Below are positions 1 through 11,939 of a stretch of 64,000 bases of DNA, piece after piece. Both the position numbers and the translations under genes were made by a program. Within the stretch, counting starts at the first letter, position 1, and each line of letters opens with the position of its first letter. The stretch is from Carettochelys insculpta (taxonomy: Eukaryota > Chordata > Testudines > Carettochelyidae): contig NC_134145.1 in assembly GCF_033958435.1 (NCBI RefSeq), forward strand, positions 40,017,501-40,081,500, written 5' to 3'. A model generated the notes under the pieces. It was not told the origin of the DNA. It did not search any database and saw nothing but the letters and a program-made list of their open reading frames with translations.

Positions 1-265
1 TGGCAGCCATCCAGTGCATCAAAAGTGCTGCTTTCAAATTGAAAACTAGCCTTGTAGATGGGGTCCTTTCCAAAGGAAACCTCAGTTTTGAAAGCACCCT
101 TTTGGGTTTTCTTTGGGGTTTGGGGTTTTCTTTCAAAGGAACCCCATGTATGTGGCCAGTTTTCAATTTGAAAGCAGCACTTTCAATACACTGCATGGCT
201 GTCATTATGTAAATGAGGTGCTGAATATTCATATCAGCACCTCATTAGCATTTCTGATCCACAGC
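1..265. mobile_element. Foldback MITE, cut by the window edge
   Basis: Bases 1-80 and about 129-204 are imperfect inverted repeats: an arm containing GTGCTGCTTTCAAATTGAAA is answered by TTTCAATTTGAAAGCAGCAC. The right arm continues into an AATGAGGTGCTGAATATTCA block (about 212-231), a motif shared with the foldback MITEs at 7.6, 19.6 and 22.3 kb. The left terminus lies outside the window, so ends and target duplication cannot be checked. There is no coding capacity; the short ORF at 113-352 is a by-product of the palindrome. Confidence 0.65.
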
Positions 266-724
266 ATTTACATACCCCTGTGGAAAAGGAGGGGTAGTGT
301 AGCAGCAGCCTTTATGAAAAACAGCATCGAAAACAGAGGTGAAGTAATTTAATTTAGGGATAGGAAGTTGGAATAATTACCAATAATGTTTGGTTAATCA
401 TACTTATAAATGACCACTTAAGTCACATACATAGGGCAGAAGTGAGGTTATCATTGGGAGGGAATAAGCAAGATGGTCTTCACATACTTTGCTCATGGTA
501 ACAACACAAGGAGGATGAACCATTCAGATCAGCTGATACATTGCAGGCATCTCAACATATGAGGAAGATAGAGGCCATGATCTCCTGTCTGGCACAACGG
601 GGGAACTGTATAGTAAGCATGCACGGATGTATTATTAGCATTGATTAAAAGACTTGTAATAAAACAGTTGTTGAGTGAATAGCCCTGGTCTTTTCTGGTT
701 CCTTTTAGAGCCACTACATCAAAC
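266..724. other. No feature recognised
   Basis: AT-rich sequence without a recognisable repeat, exon or ORF of note. It separates the first MITE from the truncated CR1. Confidence 0.5.
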
Positions 725-726
725 AG

Positions 727-2190
727 ATGACACTTTTCAAAAGGCAGTTACTTATCAAGTGTAGGGCCCATGTTAATGAGGTGGGTGACAACCTGGGAAG
801 CAGTGATCATGAGACAGTAGACTTCAGGATCCTGACCAAAGGAAGGAAAGAGAGCAGCACCTTGCACTTCAGAAAAGCAGACTTTGACTCCTTCAGGAAC
901 CTGATGGGCAGAATCCCCTGGGATGCTACCATGACGGGAAAAGGAGTCCAGGAAAACTGGCAGTATTTTAAGGAAGCCCTATTGAAGGCGCAGAAAGAAA
1001 CTGTCCCAATGTGCAGCAAGAGAAATAAATATGGTAGGAGACCAGACTGGCTTAATAGGGAAATCCTTGGAAAACTTAGGCACAAAAAAGGAGCTTACAA
1101 AAAGTGGAAACTTGGACAGATGTCTAGGGAGGATATAAAGGTATAGCTTGAGAATGTAGGGCAGTTATCAGGAAGGTGAAAGCGCAAGAGGAATTGCAGC
1201 TCATGAGGAATGTGAAGGATAACAAGAAAAGTTTCTACAGGACTGTTAGCAAGAAGAAGGTGATGAGATAGTGCGTGGGGCCCCTAGTGGATGAGGGAGG
1301 TAACCCAGTGATAGATGATGTAGGAAAAGCTGAAGTACTTAGTGCTTTCTTTGCCTCTATCTTCACGGATAAGGACAGCTCCCAGACTAATGTGATAAGT
1401 GACGCATTATGGGATGAAGGTGGACAGCCTTTGGTGGGGAAACAACAGGTCAGGAGCTAGCTAAAAAAGCTAAACGCACATAAATCCATGGGCCCGGACC
1501 TAATTCGTCTGAGGGAGTTGGCATATGTTGTTGACGAGCCCATGGCCGTTATCTTTGAAAAGTCGTGGAGATCGGGAATGATCCTGGATGATTGGAAAAA
1601 GGCAACTGTAGTGCTCATCTTTGAAAAAGGAAAGAAGGATGATCCAGGGAACTGTAGGCCAGTCAGTCTTACGTCAGTCCCTGGAAAAATCATGAAGGGC
1701 TCCTCAAGAAAGTCATTTTGAGGCACTTGGAGAAGGGGAAAGTGATAAGGAATAGTCAGCATGGATTCATGAAGGACAAGTCATGCCTGACCAATCTGAT
1801 TAGTTTCCACGATCAGATAATTGGCTCTGTGGATACGGGAAAATCAATGGATGTGATATATCTTGACTTTAGCAAAGCTTTTAATACGGTCTCCCACAAT
1901 ATTCTTGTCAGCAAGTTAAAGGAATGTGGATTGGATAAATGGATGGTAAGATGGACAGAAAGCTGGCTAGAAGGTTGGGCCCAGCAGGCAGTGATCAATG
2001 TCTCGACGGCAGGATGGCAGTCAGTTTCTAGTGGAGTGCCCCAAGGTTCGGTTCTGAGTCCTGTTCTGTTCAACATATTTATCGATGACCTGGATGAGGG
2101 GTTGGGTTGCACCCTCAGCAAGTTTGCAGATGACACTAAGCTAGGGGGAGAGGTAGATACACTGGAGGGTAGTGAGGAGCAAATATGCTG
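727..2190 (+). pseudogene. CR1 ORF2 fragment: reverse transcriptase
   Basis: CR1 ORF2 encodes an endonuclease plus reverse transcriptase for target-primed reverse transcription. Segments are read in order in different frames: 727-1146 (SSDHETVDFRI to RPDWLNREILGKLRHKKGAYKKWK), 1275-1460 (GPLVDEGG to LSAFFASIFT), 1488-1721 (GPDLIRLRELA to [13 protein letters not shown]) and 1718-2190 ([48 protein letters not shown]). The catalytic FADD box is at 2123-2134. Stops (for example about 1144) and at least two frame changes break it, so it is a dead copy. Family assignment rests on recognisable CR1 RT motifs. Confidence 0.85.
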
Positions 2191-3460
2191 TGCTCCAAGT
2201 CCTAAATAAGGGTGGAGGTGAGAGGTGGGTGAAGTGTTGAGCTGGCGAAAAGGGAGTGCTGCTTCTCAGTATGGCCCGCTCCACTGAGAGTGATTGTGCT
2301 ATTTATTATGAAACTGACGTAGTTATAGCTGTGGCTTAATCCACACTACTAACAAGAGGAATAGGATTACACCCAAATGGAAAAGAAACACCCCCTGGGG
2401 TTTTTCTAACTCCCAGTAGTTCTCTAAAATAGCCTGTGGGTTGGTGGAATTCATTGCTGTTATCTATCCTGATTTCGAAGAGCCGTAATCTATCCCCAAG
2501 AAGTGTGAGTTTTGAGTTTCAGGGGCTAGGATTTAAGGATTAATAGGAGAAAGTGACGTACAGACACAAACAACACTCCGTTCTGTGGAACACGAAGGTT
2601 CAGCGGACCACGCTTCCCAGCTGAGGCAGCTTGCTTTCAGAACTTCCCAGTCAGTGGGTCAAAGCCCTCTCGGGGGTCCTGGGGAGTCTTTGCCTCAGCC
2701 TTACACGTGACCCTTACAGACTCATAAAACTAAAGACATACACGCAGCAATACACATAGCTATGGCAGGGTATCAAAAGAAATGCCAGAGATAAAATGCA
2801 ACTGTTAACTTTTACTTACGTAGCTGCGCAGGTGCAGGAACAAAACAATAAAACACTGCATCTGGCTATCTAAGCTATACTGTTACAAATTTCTTCGTGG
2901 TACCAATAGGTTTTCACACACTCCTCTATTTAACTTGTGAGCAGGCAGGAGGAGTGGCGAAGGGTGGTCAGTCCTTGTCGCGGACAGCATCCGGTCTCTC
3001 CAGGATTCGGGTGTTCCTCCTCCTCCTTACTTTGTTGCCCCCTTTTATGATCTGCCATTTGCTGGCTCCACCCGAGGTCTGACATATCACATCCTGGTTG
3101 CTTCTGCTTCTCTTCACTTGTAGCCCCTCTCAGCCCCCTCCCCTTTTTACACAACCATATATCCCATACTTCTTTTTCCCTTTTAAGGTATGCAGCTGGT
3201 GCCTCTGGGCTGCTAGGTCAGAGGCCATGGCTCTTTTCTGTATAGGGTTTTCCTATTTGTCAATTTTAGACCGGGGGGGTGGCTGCAGGCAGTGCAGTCT
3301 GCAAGCAATTCAGTAAATTCCATTGCTAACTGGGTTAGACTTCCCCAGTTCACTTGGTTCCTCAGTTCCTGGTCTGGAGTTTGTGGTTTAGCCTTTTGTG
3401 CTAAGGCATATTTCCCTATCACAATTTAAAAGGGTCTCTGGACCCTTCCTCCACCCCCAC
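2191..3460 (-). mobile_element. Insertion in CR1; possibly a reverse-oriented LTR
   Basis: This 1.27-kb block interrupts the CR1 ORF2 and matches neither side. On the minus strand it would begin TGGGGGTGGAGG and end GGAGCACAGCA, that is TG...CA as in an LTR. The minus strand also has a poly(A) signal (TTTATT on plus at about 2300), about 110 bp before that end, which suits an R-U5 arrangement. No matching target duplication is visible, and ORFs inside it have no recognisable domain. An LTR is one reading; an unrelated DNA insertion is equally possible. Confidence 0.35.
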
Positions 3461-3461
3461 G

Positions 3462-4043
3462 AGTTGTAGTGGACAAGAAGCTGGGCATGAGTCAACAATG
3501 TGACATTGTAGCCAAGAAGACTAATGGCATATTAGGTTGCATCATGAGGAGCGTTGCCAGTAGATCCAGAGAAGTGATTGTTCCTCTTTATTCAGCTTTG
3601 GTGAGGCCGCATCTGGCGTACTGTGTCCAGTTCTGGGCCCCCTATTATAGGAAAGATGTGGATACACTGGAGAGGGTCCAGTGGAGGGAGACCAAAATAA
3701 TTAGGGGGCTGGACCATATGACTTATGAAGAAAGGTTGAGGGAATTGGGACTGTTTAGTCTGCAGAAGAGAAGACTGAGGGGGGACTTGATAACAGCCTT
3801 CAACTTACTGAAGGGAGGTCGCAAAGAGGCTGGAGAAGGCTGTTCACTGTGATGACGGATGGCAGAACACGGAACAATGATCTCAAGTTGCTGTCAGGAA
3901 GGCCCAGGTTGAACATTAGGAAAATCTTTTTCACTAGGAGGGTGGTGAAGCAGGGGAATGGTCTACCCAGGGAAGTAGTGGAGTCTCCATCCCTGGAGGT
4001 GTTTAAGTCTCGCCTCAACAAAGCCCTGGCTGGGCTGGTCTGA
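3462..4043 (+). pseudogene. CR1 ORF2 C-terminal fragment
   Basis: This continues the same CR1 after the interruption. Recognisable conserved stretches are [63 protein letters not shown] and PREVVESPSLEVFKSRLNKAL. A frame change occurs near 3840-3850 between the two parts (3469-3852 and 3849-4043). It ends with a TGA shortly before the CR1 3' end. This region follows the RT domain in CR1 ORF2; its own biochemical role is poorly defined. Confidence 0.85.
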
Positions 4044-4274
4044 TGCATTTGGTCCTGCTTAGAGCAGGGGGCTGGACTCGATAACTTTTTTAGGTCTCTT
4101 CCAGCTCTATTGTTCTATGATTCTATGATATCAAGCGTATGTGTTTATTTTAAATTATGAATTTATTTTTTTGTTAAAAGGGGGCATGGATGATGGTAAA
4201 GAAGAGGTGAGGGTTTCTCAAAAATCAAAAGGTGGGGTGTGAAGCTGAAAAGTTAGGGAACCACTGATCTAGAC

Positions 4275-4829
4275 TGTAAGAAGGAAATAGTGACTAGAAT
4301 AGCAAAAGCAAGAGCAGGTTTGAGGGCAATGGATAAGAAGTGGGAAAGCAAAACAATTAGCTCAGGAACGAAGCTGAGCGTCTTGAAAATGTGTGTATTC
4401 AGCAGCATGTTGTATGGATGTGAGACATGGGTGATAACAAAAGATTCGAAAAGAAGAATATTGGCATTTGAAAGGAGTTGTTATAGAAAGATTCTGAGAA
4501 TGGGATGGATGCAGAAGGTCACCAGTGAGGAATTATATAGAAAGATACAGCCGAAAGAGAACCCGCTGCAGAAGGTTATAAAACAGAAGCTACAACTATT
4601 TGGGCATATTTGCAGAATGAACGACAAACGAAAAATTGAGACCCTGGTTAACAGTATAATAGACAGTTCATATAGGAGAGGCAGACCCCACACTGAATGG
4701 ATAGATGACATAGTAGATTGGTGCTGAGCTAGTCTACAGAAACTAAGCCACTCTGCCCTGCACAGGGAAAGATGGAAAGGAATAGTGAGAAAGGCATCAG
4801 ACACCAATGGGTGCTGAGCCCACAGTTAT

Positions 4830-4866
<37 letters not shown>
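4275..4866 (+). pseudogene. RTE-type LINE 3' end: RT C-terminal fragment
   Basis: The ORF at 4290-4727 reads KLSVLKMCVFSSMLYGCETW, FERSCYRKILRMGW, LFGHICRMNDKRKIETLVN and RRGRPHTEWIDDIVDWC. This is the post-RT region typical of RTE-clade LINEs (and of host-database proteins mislabelled as craniofacial development protein 2). The RT core is absent, so the copy is 5'-truncated. It ends in a (GAT)12 run at 4831-4866, as expected for RTE elements, which carry short tandem-repeat tails instead of poly(A). The frame is open for 145 codons, then reads through several stops before the tail. Confidence 0.8.
4831..4866 (+). repeat. (GAT)12 microsatellite, RTE tail
   Basis: Twelve uninterrupted GAT units sit directly at the 3' end of the RTE fragment. 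They are probably the element's own tail, expanded by slippage, rather than an independent microsatellite. Confidence 0.9.
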
Positions 4867-4869
<3 letters not shown>

Positions 4870-4883
4870 TATGAGTCACTCCA

Positions 4884-5314
4884 GGCGTGTCTACACTTGA
4901 CCCCAACTACAAAGGGGGCATGTGAATCAGGTGATGGGAGATTACTAATGAAATGCTGCAATGAATATGCAGCACTTCTTTAGGCTAATTCTCCCCCATG
5001 GCAAATTCGAAGCTTCAAACTTTGAAGTGCCAGCATGCATGTAGCCGTGGGCACTTTGAAGTAGTGCAGGCACTTTGAAGTGCCTTTACTCCCCAAAGTT
5101 TTGAGGAGTAAAGGGGCTTCAAAGTAGCGTGGGCACTTCAAAGTACCTGCAGCTACATGCATGCCGGCACTTCAAAGTTTGATGCTTTGAAGTTGCTGGA
5201 GGGGAGAATTAGCCTCATGAAGTGCTACGTATTCACTGCAGCACTTCATTAGTAATCTCCCATCACCCGATTCACATGCCCCCTTCGAAATTGGGGACAA
5301 ATGTAGACCCAGCC
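4884..5314. mobile_element. Foldback MITE with GTCTACA-type ends
   Basis: The terminal inverted repeats are GGCGTGTCTACACTTGACCC on the left and, on the reverse strand, GGCTGGGTCTACATTTGTCC on the right. The whole element is a long imperfect palindrome: GGGAGATTACTAATGAA... and ACTTTGAAGTGCC... recur inverted around a centre near 5100. A truncated relative lies at 15146. No clean target duplication was seen. No coding capacity. Confidence 0.75.
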
Positions 5315-5517
5315 TCCCAGAATCTGATTGAGAGGAGTGAATACCAAGAGAGGGAAAATTGCCTGTGTAACGAAATAACTGTTCTAAATCCTGAGGTGCT
5401 GTCCTTTTCCAGTTAAAAGTAGCCATCTTTTTACCTCTGTGATTTCCATGCCATGCATTGGACAAAGTGGTTTTTACCTACAAAAGCTTATGTCCACTTA
5501 CATCTCTTAATCTTTAA

Positions 5518-5738
5518 GGCTGTGTCTAGATTCAGTCTAGCTGCCAGCAACGTGATGCAAATGAGGGTTTACAAAATTGCAAATAGATACTCATATTCAT
5601 ACAGCTCATTTGCATATTTGCAGCTGTTTTAATAGGTGAATGAGTTGTGTAAATATGCGAAATGAAAAGCCATTTGCAATCTCATGACCCTTCATTTGCA
5701 TCATGCTGCTGGCAGCGGGACAGAATCTAGATGCGGCC
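5518..5738. mobile_element. Short foldback MITE with TAA target duplication
   Basis: The ends are GGCTGTGTCTAGATTCAGTC and, on the reverse strand, GGCCGCATCTAGATTCTGTC, continuing as inverted repeats (CTGCCAGCA.CRTGATGCAAATGA). TAA is present at 5515-5517 and at 5739-5741, a 3-bp target duplication of the PIF/Harbinger type. About 45 bp just upstream (5473-5517, CTACAAAAGCTTATG...) resembles the tail of a common retroelement and may be a separate fragment. Confidence 0.75.
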
Positions 5739-5741
5739 TAA

Positions 5742-6512
5742 GATGCTACAGATCTCCTTGTTATTTCTACAGATATTCCTCTGTGACTTGTCACAATATC
5801 ATGACACTTGCTATCTTTCATAGTTAAAAACTTGATACTGACAAATTGGAAAGATAGAAAATATTAAGACTTCCTTTAATAGGATTAAAATATAATAAAG
5901 TGATCTAACGCTACCTTGCTCTTTCCTTCTATTAATTAATGTGGCTTACATTGTGTTACTACAGCCTTGGGAGAATTGAACTTTCTACAAAGATTAATGC
6001 TATATTCACTTGACTGCACATTAATGCAGAAGACATTATTACTTTGAGCTCCAGGAATTCCCACCGGCAAAGGGTGTTAAATCATAACATCCATGGACTG
6101 CCTTCTGACTATTCTGACATGTTAGCCTGAGAACTTCTGTAAATTCAACCCCTATGATACATTTTGATTGGAATATGTAGCAGCTTCTTATTAAAAGGTA
6201 AAGACCATTACAAAGCTGAATTGCTGTTTGTCATTCCATTTTAAGGTTTCTATGGGAACACTATAGAAATCACTAAGCTTCACTCTGAAGCAGCAATCAA
6301 GACAGAAAATAGTATTACATTATCTTCTTATTTTGACATATTGCTATCATTCTTTGTAAAGATGAGAAAGCAGGCAGATGGGTCAATAGTTCCAAATATC
6401 TTCTTGATCACCTTTTTTGGGCAAAAGAACAGTTCATGATCTCTTCAAATCATTCAGAATTCTCCCCTCTTCAACATAGCTTGAGAATCTCTCACTAAGT
6501 GCTTTTAGAAGT
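5742..6512. other. No feature recognised
   Basis: AT-rich sequence with no recognised repeat, exon or RNA gene. Confidence 0.5.
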
Positions 6513-6577
6513 AGTAACAGGGAGGTAGCCATGTTAGTCTATATACTATCAAAACAAAAAAGCAGTCCAATAGCACT
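6513..6577 (-). repeat. Penelope-like element 3' tail fragment
   Basis: Sixty-five bases (around TCTATATACTATCAAAAC) match the extreme 3' end of the Penelope-like element seen at 43455-44380, in reverse orientation. The match stops abruptly within CAATAGCAC at about 6577, so this is an extremely 5'-truncated insertion. Confidence 0.65.
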
Positions 6578-7327
6578 GGGGGAGCCAGGCAGGCTGACAG
6601 CTGCTATGGCACGTCTTCTTGCCTGCTTCCTGCAGCTCCTGCAAGTCCAGGGGAGAAAGGAACCAGGTTGCTGCCTGGTTTCTGCCTCCTCCTGACCCAG
6701 CTTGAGCAAAATTTGAGTTATGTGAGGGTGTGCAAGACCACAACCCTTGCATAATTCAGGGGTCCACTGTACTATTATACTTTAGTTAGCATAGTCATCT
6801 AAAAAAATTAGCTTTGAAAATGCATTGGTCTTTTTATATTTCCTGAGTATTTTCCCTATTTTAATAAGTCAAATGTCTCCATGTAAACATCCTGTAAACT
6901 GTACTTTAAGAACCCCTTTGGATTTATGGGCGAATAAAAACATGTGTTGATTAGATATTTCCTGTGTCTTCTAACACTAATGAAGACAGAAATATGGAGA
7001 AATTTTATCATTGGCTTCAGTTCCATAATTGACCAAATCATTATTAAGTAGAATTAAATCAATACAGTCTACTTAGAATCCCAGAATGCTTTTTTCAGAG
7101 CGGGTTTGGTTTTTTTTTCATCTGTGCAGTAGATCACAACAGTGCCAACCTTAACCCTTCCTTCTTAACTTCAGATTTGGAAAAGCTAAACTGTACAATT
7201 TTGAAAGCCTGAAGACCACACATGGCTGTTTATCCTCACAACATATCCAGGTGACGTCTCCAGAGATACACAGACAGCATATCAGAGACTTAAGGATTTT
7301 AGAGGAACAGACAGAGCTAATGTACAG
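6578..7327. other. No feature recognised
   Basis: Mostly AT-rich DNA. The 6578-6770 part is GC-richer and may be an old repeat remnant, but I cannot name it. Confidence 0.45.
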
Positions 7328-7764
7328 CTAATGTCTACACTACATCATAAAGCCAATTTTGAGGCAGTTAGCTTGATTTTACAATGTCATCGTCTTCACA
7401 GTAAATGCCATTAAGTTGGTTTTGGGGAGCACTAAGGTCGATATTATTACACCCACAAAGCGAGTTGGTGTAGTGCCAAGTTTGCATTTAAAAGGTCATA
7501 AAAGCAGGTAAGCAACCAGTTTACATGGTTCAGTCATTTTCTCGTGTAGACGAGCTGTACACGAGCAAAACACGGCACTTTTGAAGTGCTATGTCTGGCA
7601 GCATGCTAATGAGGTACTGAATATTCATGTAGCGCCTCATTAGTATTCTCCAATTTGGCCATTAGCATGGCCGTTTCGAAGTTTATCCCAAGTGTAGACA
7701 TAGCCTCAGTGTTGTAAAATTGCTGTTAATAACATCAAATTTATATCTTAGTGTAGATGTTGCC
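7328..7764. mobile_element. MITE with a second MITE fragment nested inside
   Basis: The outer element has ends GCTAATGTCTACACTACATC (about 7328) and, reversed, GGCAACATCTACACTAAGAT (to about 7764). Inside, about 7545-7704 is a fragment of the foldback family, with CTAATGAGGTACTGAATATTC, TTAGCATGGCCGTTTCGAAG and the terminus AGTGTAGACATAGCC. Nesting implies the outer element inserted first. Confidence 0.6.
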
Positions 7765-10700
7765 TCAGGCTCATCTATTCAACAATTAATAGAGCTGACT
7801 GGAAAAGTCTGAGTTCAAACTATTTTCAACAAAAAATTAGACAAATCTCTTAAAATTTTTGGTGAAAATAATTCCTTTTTTTTTTTTCATCACCTCTGCA
7901 ATTGTTTTCCCCTGAAGCAAAATGAATTCCCACAAAAAGCAGCAAGTCCAGTAAATTTAGAATGGACATGTAATTAGTCAGCATTTCAGCTGCAACAGAT
8001 GGAGAACCAATTTAATGTTAGACAATGAATACTCATTTCTGTGGCTCCATTTCCTTATGCTACACTACATATCACAGAGGTGAAGAATCTACATGAATTA
8101 TTTGAAAGGCTTTTTGAAATTCCTTACTATTCCTTTGCCAACACTCTTGGGTCTCAAAAGAGATTATCATCAGCTATTTTAATGTTAAACTTTCAGGACA
8201 GAACGCAGCAAAACTGGTGCAGGTTGTTTGACTTAGGTAGCTCAGCAAATTGGTGCCTAAATCCTTTTCCTCTAAAAGAGTGACTTTTGTAACTGAACTG
8301 CCATGGTTTTGTCAGTATGTGTTTTCTAATACTATTCTGAAGCAAAAATATGAATTGTGACAGTCTTTAGTTCATTTCAAATGGACTACATTTGACTCTT
8401 CAGTTTCCTTAACTCACTCAAAATCATTCGTATTCAGCAGCAATACTAGCCCCTGATCCTGTAAGATCCTAAGGACCCAAGCCAAGTGTAAATGAAACAC
8501 AGTTTCCTAACTGGAGATGAATCAGACCCTATATGCTCCAGCAACCTGCTGTCAAGCGTCAGCTCCTGTTGATTTTACAGAGGCAAAACACTCTGCATTT
8601 TACAGCATTGGGCCTTTGCTATACACAAAATAATCAGTGACAAACTCAGCAGTTCAGAAGACTTTCACAGCATATCGCAAGATCAGACTCCATTATGATC
8701 TGAATGAGGCTGGATCATGAGAACAGAATACAGCAGAATAAGAGAGACATTTTCACTTTGTTTTTTGTGTATGGATGCTGCAGTTGAGATTAGAATTTCA
8801 GTTTACTTTCTTGCAGTGCTTTTTAAAAAAAAATAAAACAAAACAAAACAAGGTGCCGGTAGTCAGCCAGCTCCCTTCTTTCCACCTCCACCACTGATGT
8901 TCCCATGTATGTGGCTGTCGGTTTGGCTCTATGTCTGAGCCAACTCCCAGATACAGAGCTGGTGGGGTCCCCCTGCCACTCAGCTAATGATCCCATTGCT
9001 GGGGCTGCCAAGGTGCCGATACTCAGTACCAGAAAGCATGGGCACAAAAAAAGCACTACTTTTTTGTTTGATGGGCATATCAATATTTCTCTACCCAGTT
9101 ATAGAGAAATACTCCAATATTATTGTGGAGCTGAGACAAATGTAGGTATAAACAACTGCATTATAAATTCTTTCATTTTTCTATCGTAAGTTAATTTATT
9201 CAGTGATAAAATACCACTGTGCGTAAAGATAATTTTTTTTGTAAAAATGTCACACACAAATGTTAAAGCAGTTACTCTTTGGAGTTTATCCATAAACACA
9301 ACAAACAATGTCTATGGTAGCTCACATTTTTAATAATATTTGCATAATAGCTAGAAGCTTTTACTCTGAAAGATTGTCAGTGAGTGGGCCAAATTCAGTA
9401 CAATGTTCACTTAGACTTTGCATATGTTCATAGGGACTACTAAAAAGAAAATCCAGTATTTCAGGTGCTGCACAGCAGAGAAATCAGGCATGTGACAATT
9501 TCTGGTCCTGGGTTCACTCACCTGACTTAATGAGGCTACTCACATCAGGAGGGTTTGTGGGCTCTGGCTTATAAAACAGGGACCTGATTTTCCAACCATT
9601 ACTTTTATATTTTTAGATTTGTACACATGTACTGTCCTTCAGCTTTAGTAACCCATCAGAGTTATAGTCTGGAGAGAACATCTCTTTTTCCGCAAGGTTT
9701 TGTAAGATCAGATCCTGCTTCCATTAAAATTAAGGGGCAGTTTGCTCTTGACTTCAGTTGCGACAGAATTGAACAAGGGTTAATTTGGCTGGTAAACTAA
9801 ACAATAAATTAATGATAAGTAAACCATGAACACTCTGGGATCCAAAGGTTCTGATAGTTTAACCACATAATATCTTATTTTGCTAGGTTGGGAAGGAAAG
9901 TCATGAAGACTGAAATTTCACATGGCAGTGAGCTTTTTGGTCTGAGCCTTACGACACCTTTTAGAGAGGTATTTCCTAAAGGACATAACCTGTCAATCCT
10001 ATACAGAACGTAAGTAGACAACACACAAGAACAGGAGAGAGAAAAGGAAGTGGCAAAAACCATGTGAATGAATCGTGATGTTTACCATGAATTTCAGAAG
10101 TGCTATGGTTTTTGTTTTGAATATTATTTGTATTATAAATAAATGTAATGAGAGTTTACTTCTCATATCTTTTCTTCTCTTTAATATGCACAGATGTCAA
10201 AGAGAAAATATTTGCATAATAAACCAGAAGCACTGTGGTAAAGTCTATAAAAGTACAACACAATGCATTGTTTTCCTATGCCACTTTAACAGGGAAATAT
10301 CTGGGATGAAAGAATAAGAAGAGATGGAGTTGTCACACTGCGATAATGCCATCCTTCCTGAAAAGACCTGCTTCTCTGGGGTCATGCCAATTTCAAGCTG
10401 CCAGTCCAATGAATGCACACGGCTTAGGATAAAGGGGACTTATTTCTAAACACTGCTTCTGGCTCCTGGCTTTTAGAAGCATCTCACATGCATCTAAGGC
10501 AGTAGGCTAAAGGAAAATGTGAAGCATGACGTACTTTAGTCACAACAATTTTCTAGCATTTTTAGTCAATACAAATGTTAAGTGAAATAACAGTACAAGG
10601 TGTGCAGCTGTATTATTTATTCTGGCTTCACATATGCTTGCCTTTTCTTAGGCTATAACCCCAAAGCCAAGTATAGGCTTAATCCTGCTCCCATTGTAAA

Positions 10701-11784
10701 ACTCAACTTGCTTTTAGGGGACAGTGGATTGAATCCATACATTTTATTGGTATATTCACACCATGGAACGTGCTGTTTTATTTGCAACTTTCTCCCCTTC
10801 CCAACTTACTTACAGAATTGACAATAGCAGCATATCAAACACTTCAAGCAGGAGATCATGGAGGATGTCCCAAGTTTTGTCTTGCTTTTGTTTTGTTTTG
10901 TTTTTTGGTATGTGAACTAGACTATGTCAAGTTGTATGCAAATGAACAAGCAATTCCCACTGCATATACAGATGCAAATTCCTGTGAAGGTAGCAGACAG
11001 AGGCATCTGTATATAGGAATTACTCATTCCTGTGACTTCAAGTGAAGACCTCAGGTTCTAAGGACTTGCTGCTGTACCATGCAGAGTACTCTTCACTCCC
11101 ATTAAAGTTATGTGGATTTGAGACTGCTCAGCAACTCACTATGCACTAGGGACTGGTAATACTACCTTCTAAATCTGGATGATTCTGAACAATTAAGTCA
11201 TTGCTTTAGACCTTGAAGATCAATTTTTACACAAATTGACTTTGCAGGTTAGTAGATGGGATTTTCTTGTTCCAAAGAAAAATTACTGCACCTTCAATTA
11301 CATCTCCAACTGTCAGCATGATACAGATTTCATTGTTCTAGCTTTCTATATACAATAGAGCCACTAGTGATCACTGTGTCTTATGTCAACAGTAATAAAC
11401 CAATATGTGTGCAAATGGCCCAGGCTCTTACACCAAAATAAATATTAAAGTAGAGTTCTCCCACAAAATGGCAGCAGTATGTGCTAAGTATCTTTAAATT
11501 ATGTATTTGACTTTTGATGCTATTATTTTATGACTTGAAGTTGTTATTATTCACATATTCTTTCACAATTTGTGGCCATTGGCCACTCTTGTAGAAGTGA
11601 CTAGAATGAAAAAGAAATCATTTCCATTTATAAAGCACATTTGGTCACTGCAGATCTTCTGGGGGTGCGAGTACTACCTCCACATACTTCTCCTGTGTTC
11701 ATTCTGACTAGCTATTGAACAATGTGATATACACTTTCTCTATAAGCCTTCCTGGAGCATGGTTTTCTTCTTATAAGTCATATA
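7765..11784. other. Long unannotated AT-rich stretch
   Basis: Four kilobases with no recognised coding sequence. About 8853-9060 is GC-richer and bounded by two similar blocks, AGGTGCCGGTAGTCAG and AGGTGCCGATACTCAG. It may be an old interspersed repeat (low confidence). ORFs here are short and without domains. A host intron or intergenic DNA is the likeliest reading. Confidence 0.45.
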
Positions 11785-11939
11785 AGCTGCGTCTACACAT
11801 GCACGCTACTTCGAAGTAGTGGCACCAACTTCGAAATAGAGCCCGTCGCGTCTACACGCGTCAGGCACTATTTCGAAGTTAACTTCGACGTTAGGCGGCG
11901 AGACGTCGAAGTCGCTAACCTCATGAGGGCTACGTCTAC
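11785..11939 (+). mobile_element. Truncated Harbinger MITE end (C family)
   Basis: This starts with the family terminus AGCTGCGTCTACACATGC and follows the left part of the 710-bp MITE as far as the GTCGCTAACCTCATGAG block (about 11927). A partial terminus GGCTACGTCTACG (11928-11940) then abuts the next copy. The left flank is ATA. The copy is 3'-truncated. Confidence 0.8.

Larger units (their letters stand above)
725..4129 (+). mobile_element. CR1 non-LTR retrotransposon, 5'-truncated and split
   Basis: A CR1-type LINE lacking its 5' end and most of the endonuclease domain. The first piece (about 725-2190) starts at the end of the endonuclease domain (SSDHETVDF) and runs through the reverse transcriptase. 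The second piece (about 3462-4129) holds the C-terminal third of ORF2 and the 3' end, which closes on the CR1-like TTCTATGATTCTATGAT at 4113-4129. About 1.27 kb of unrelated sequence lies between them. Compared with the usual CR1 order, roughly 200-250 bp of ORF2 is also missing at the split. 5' truncation is normal for CR1. Confidence 0.85.
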
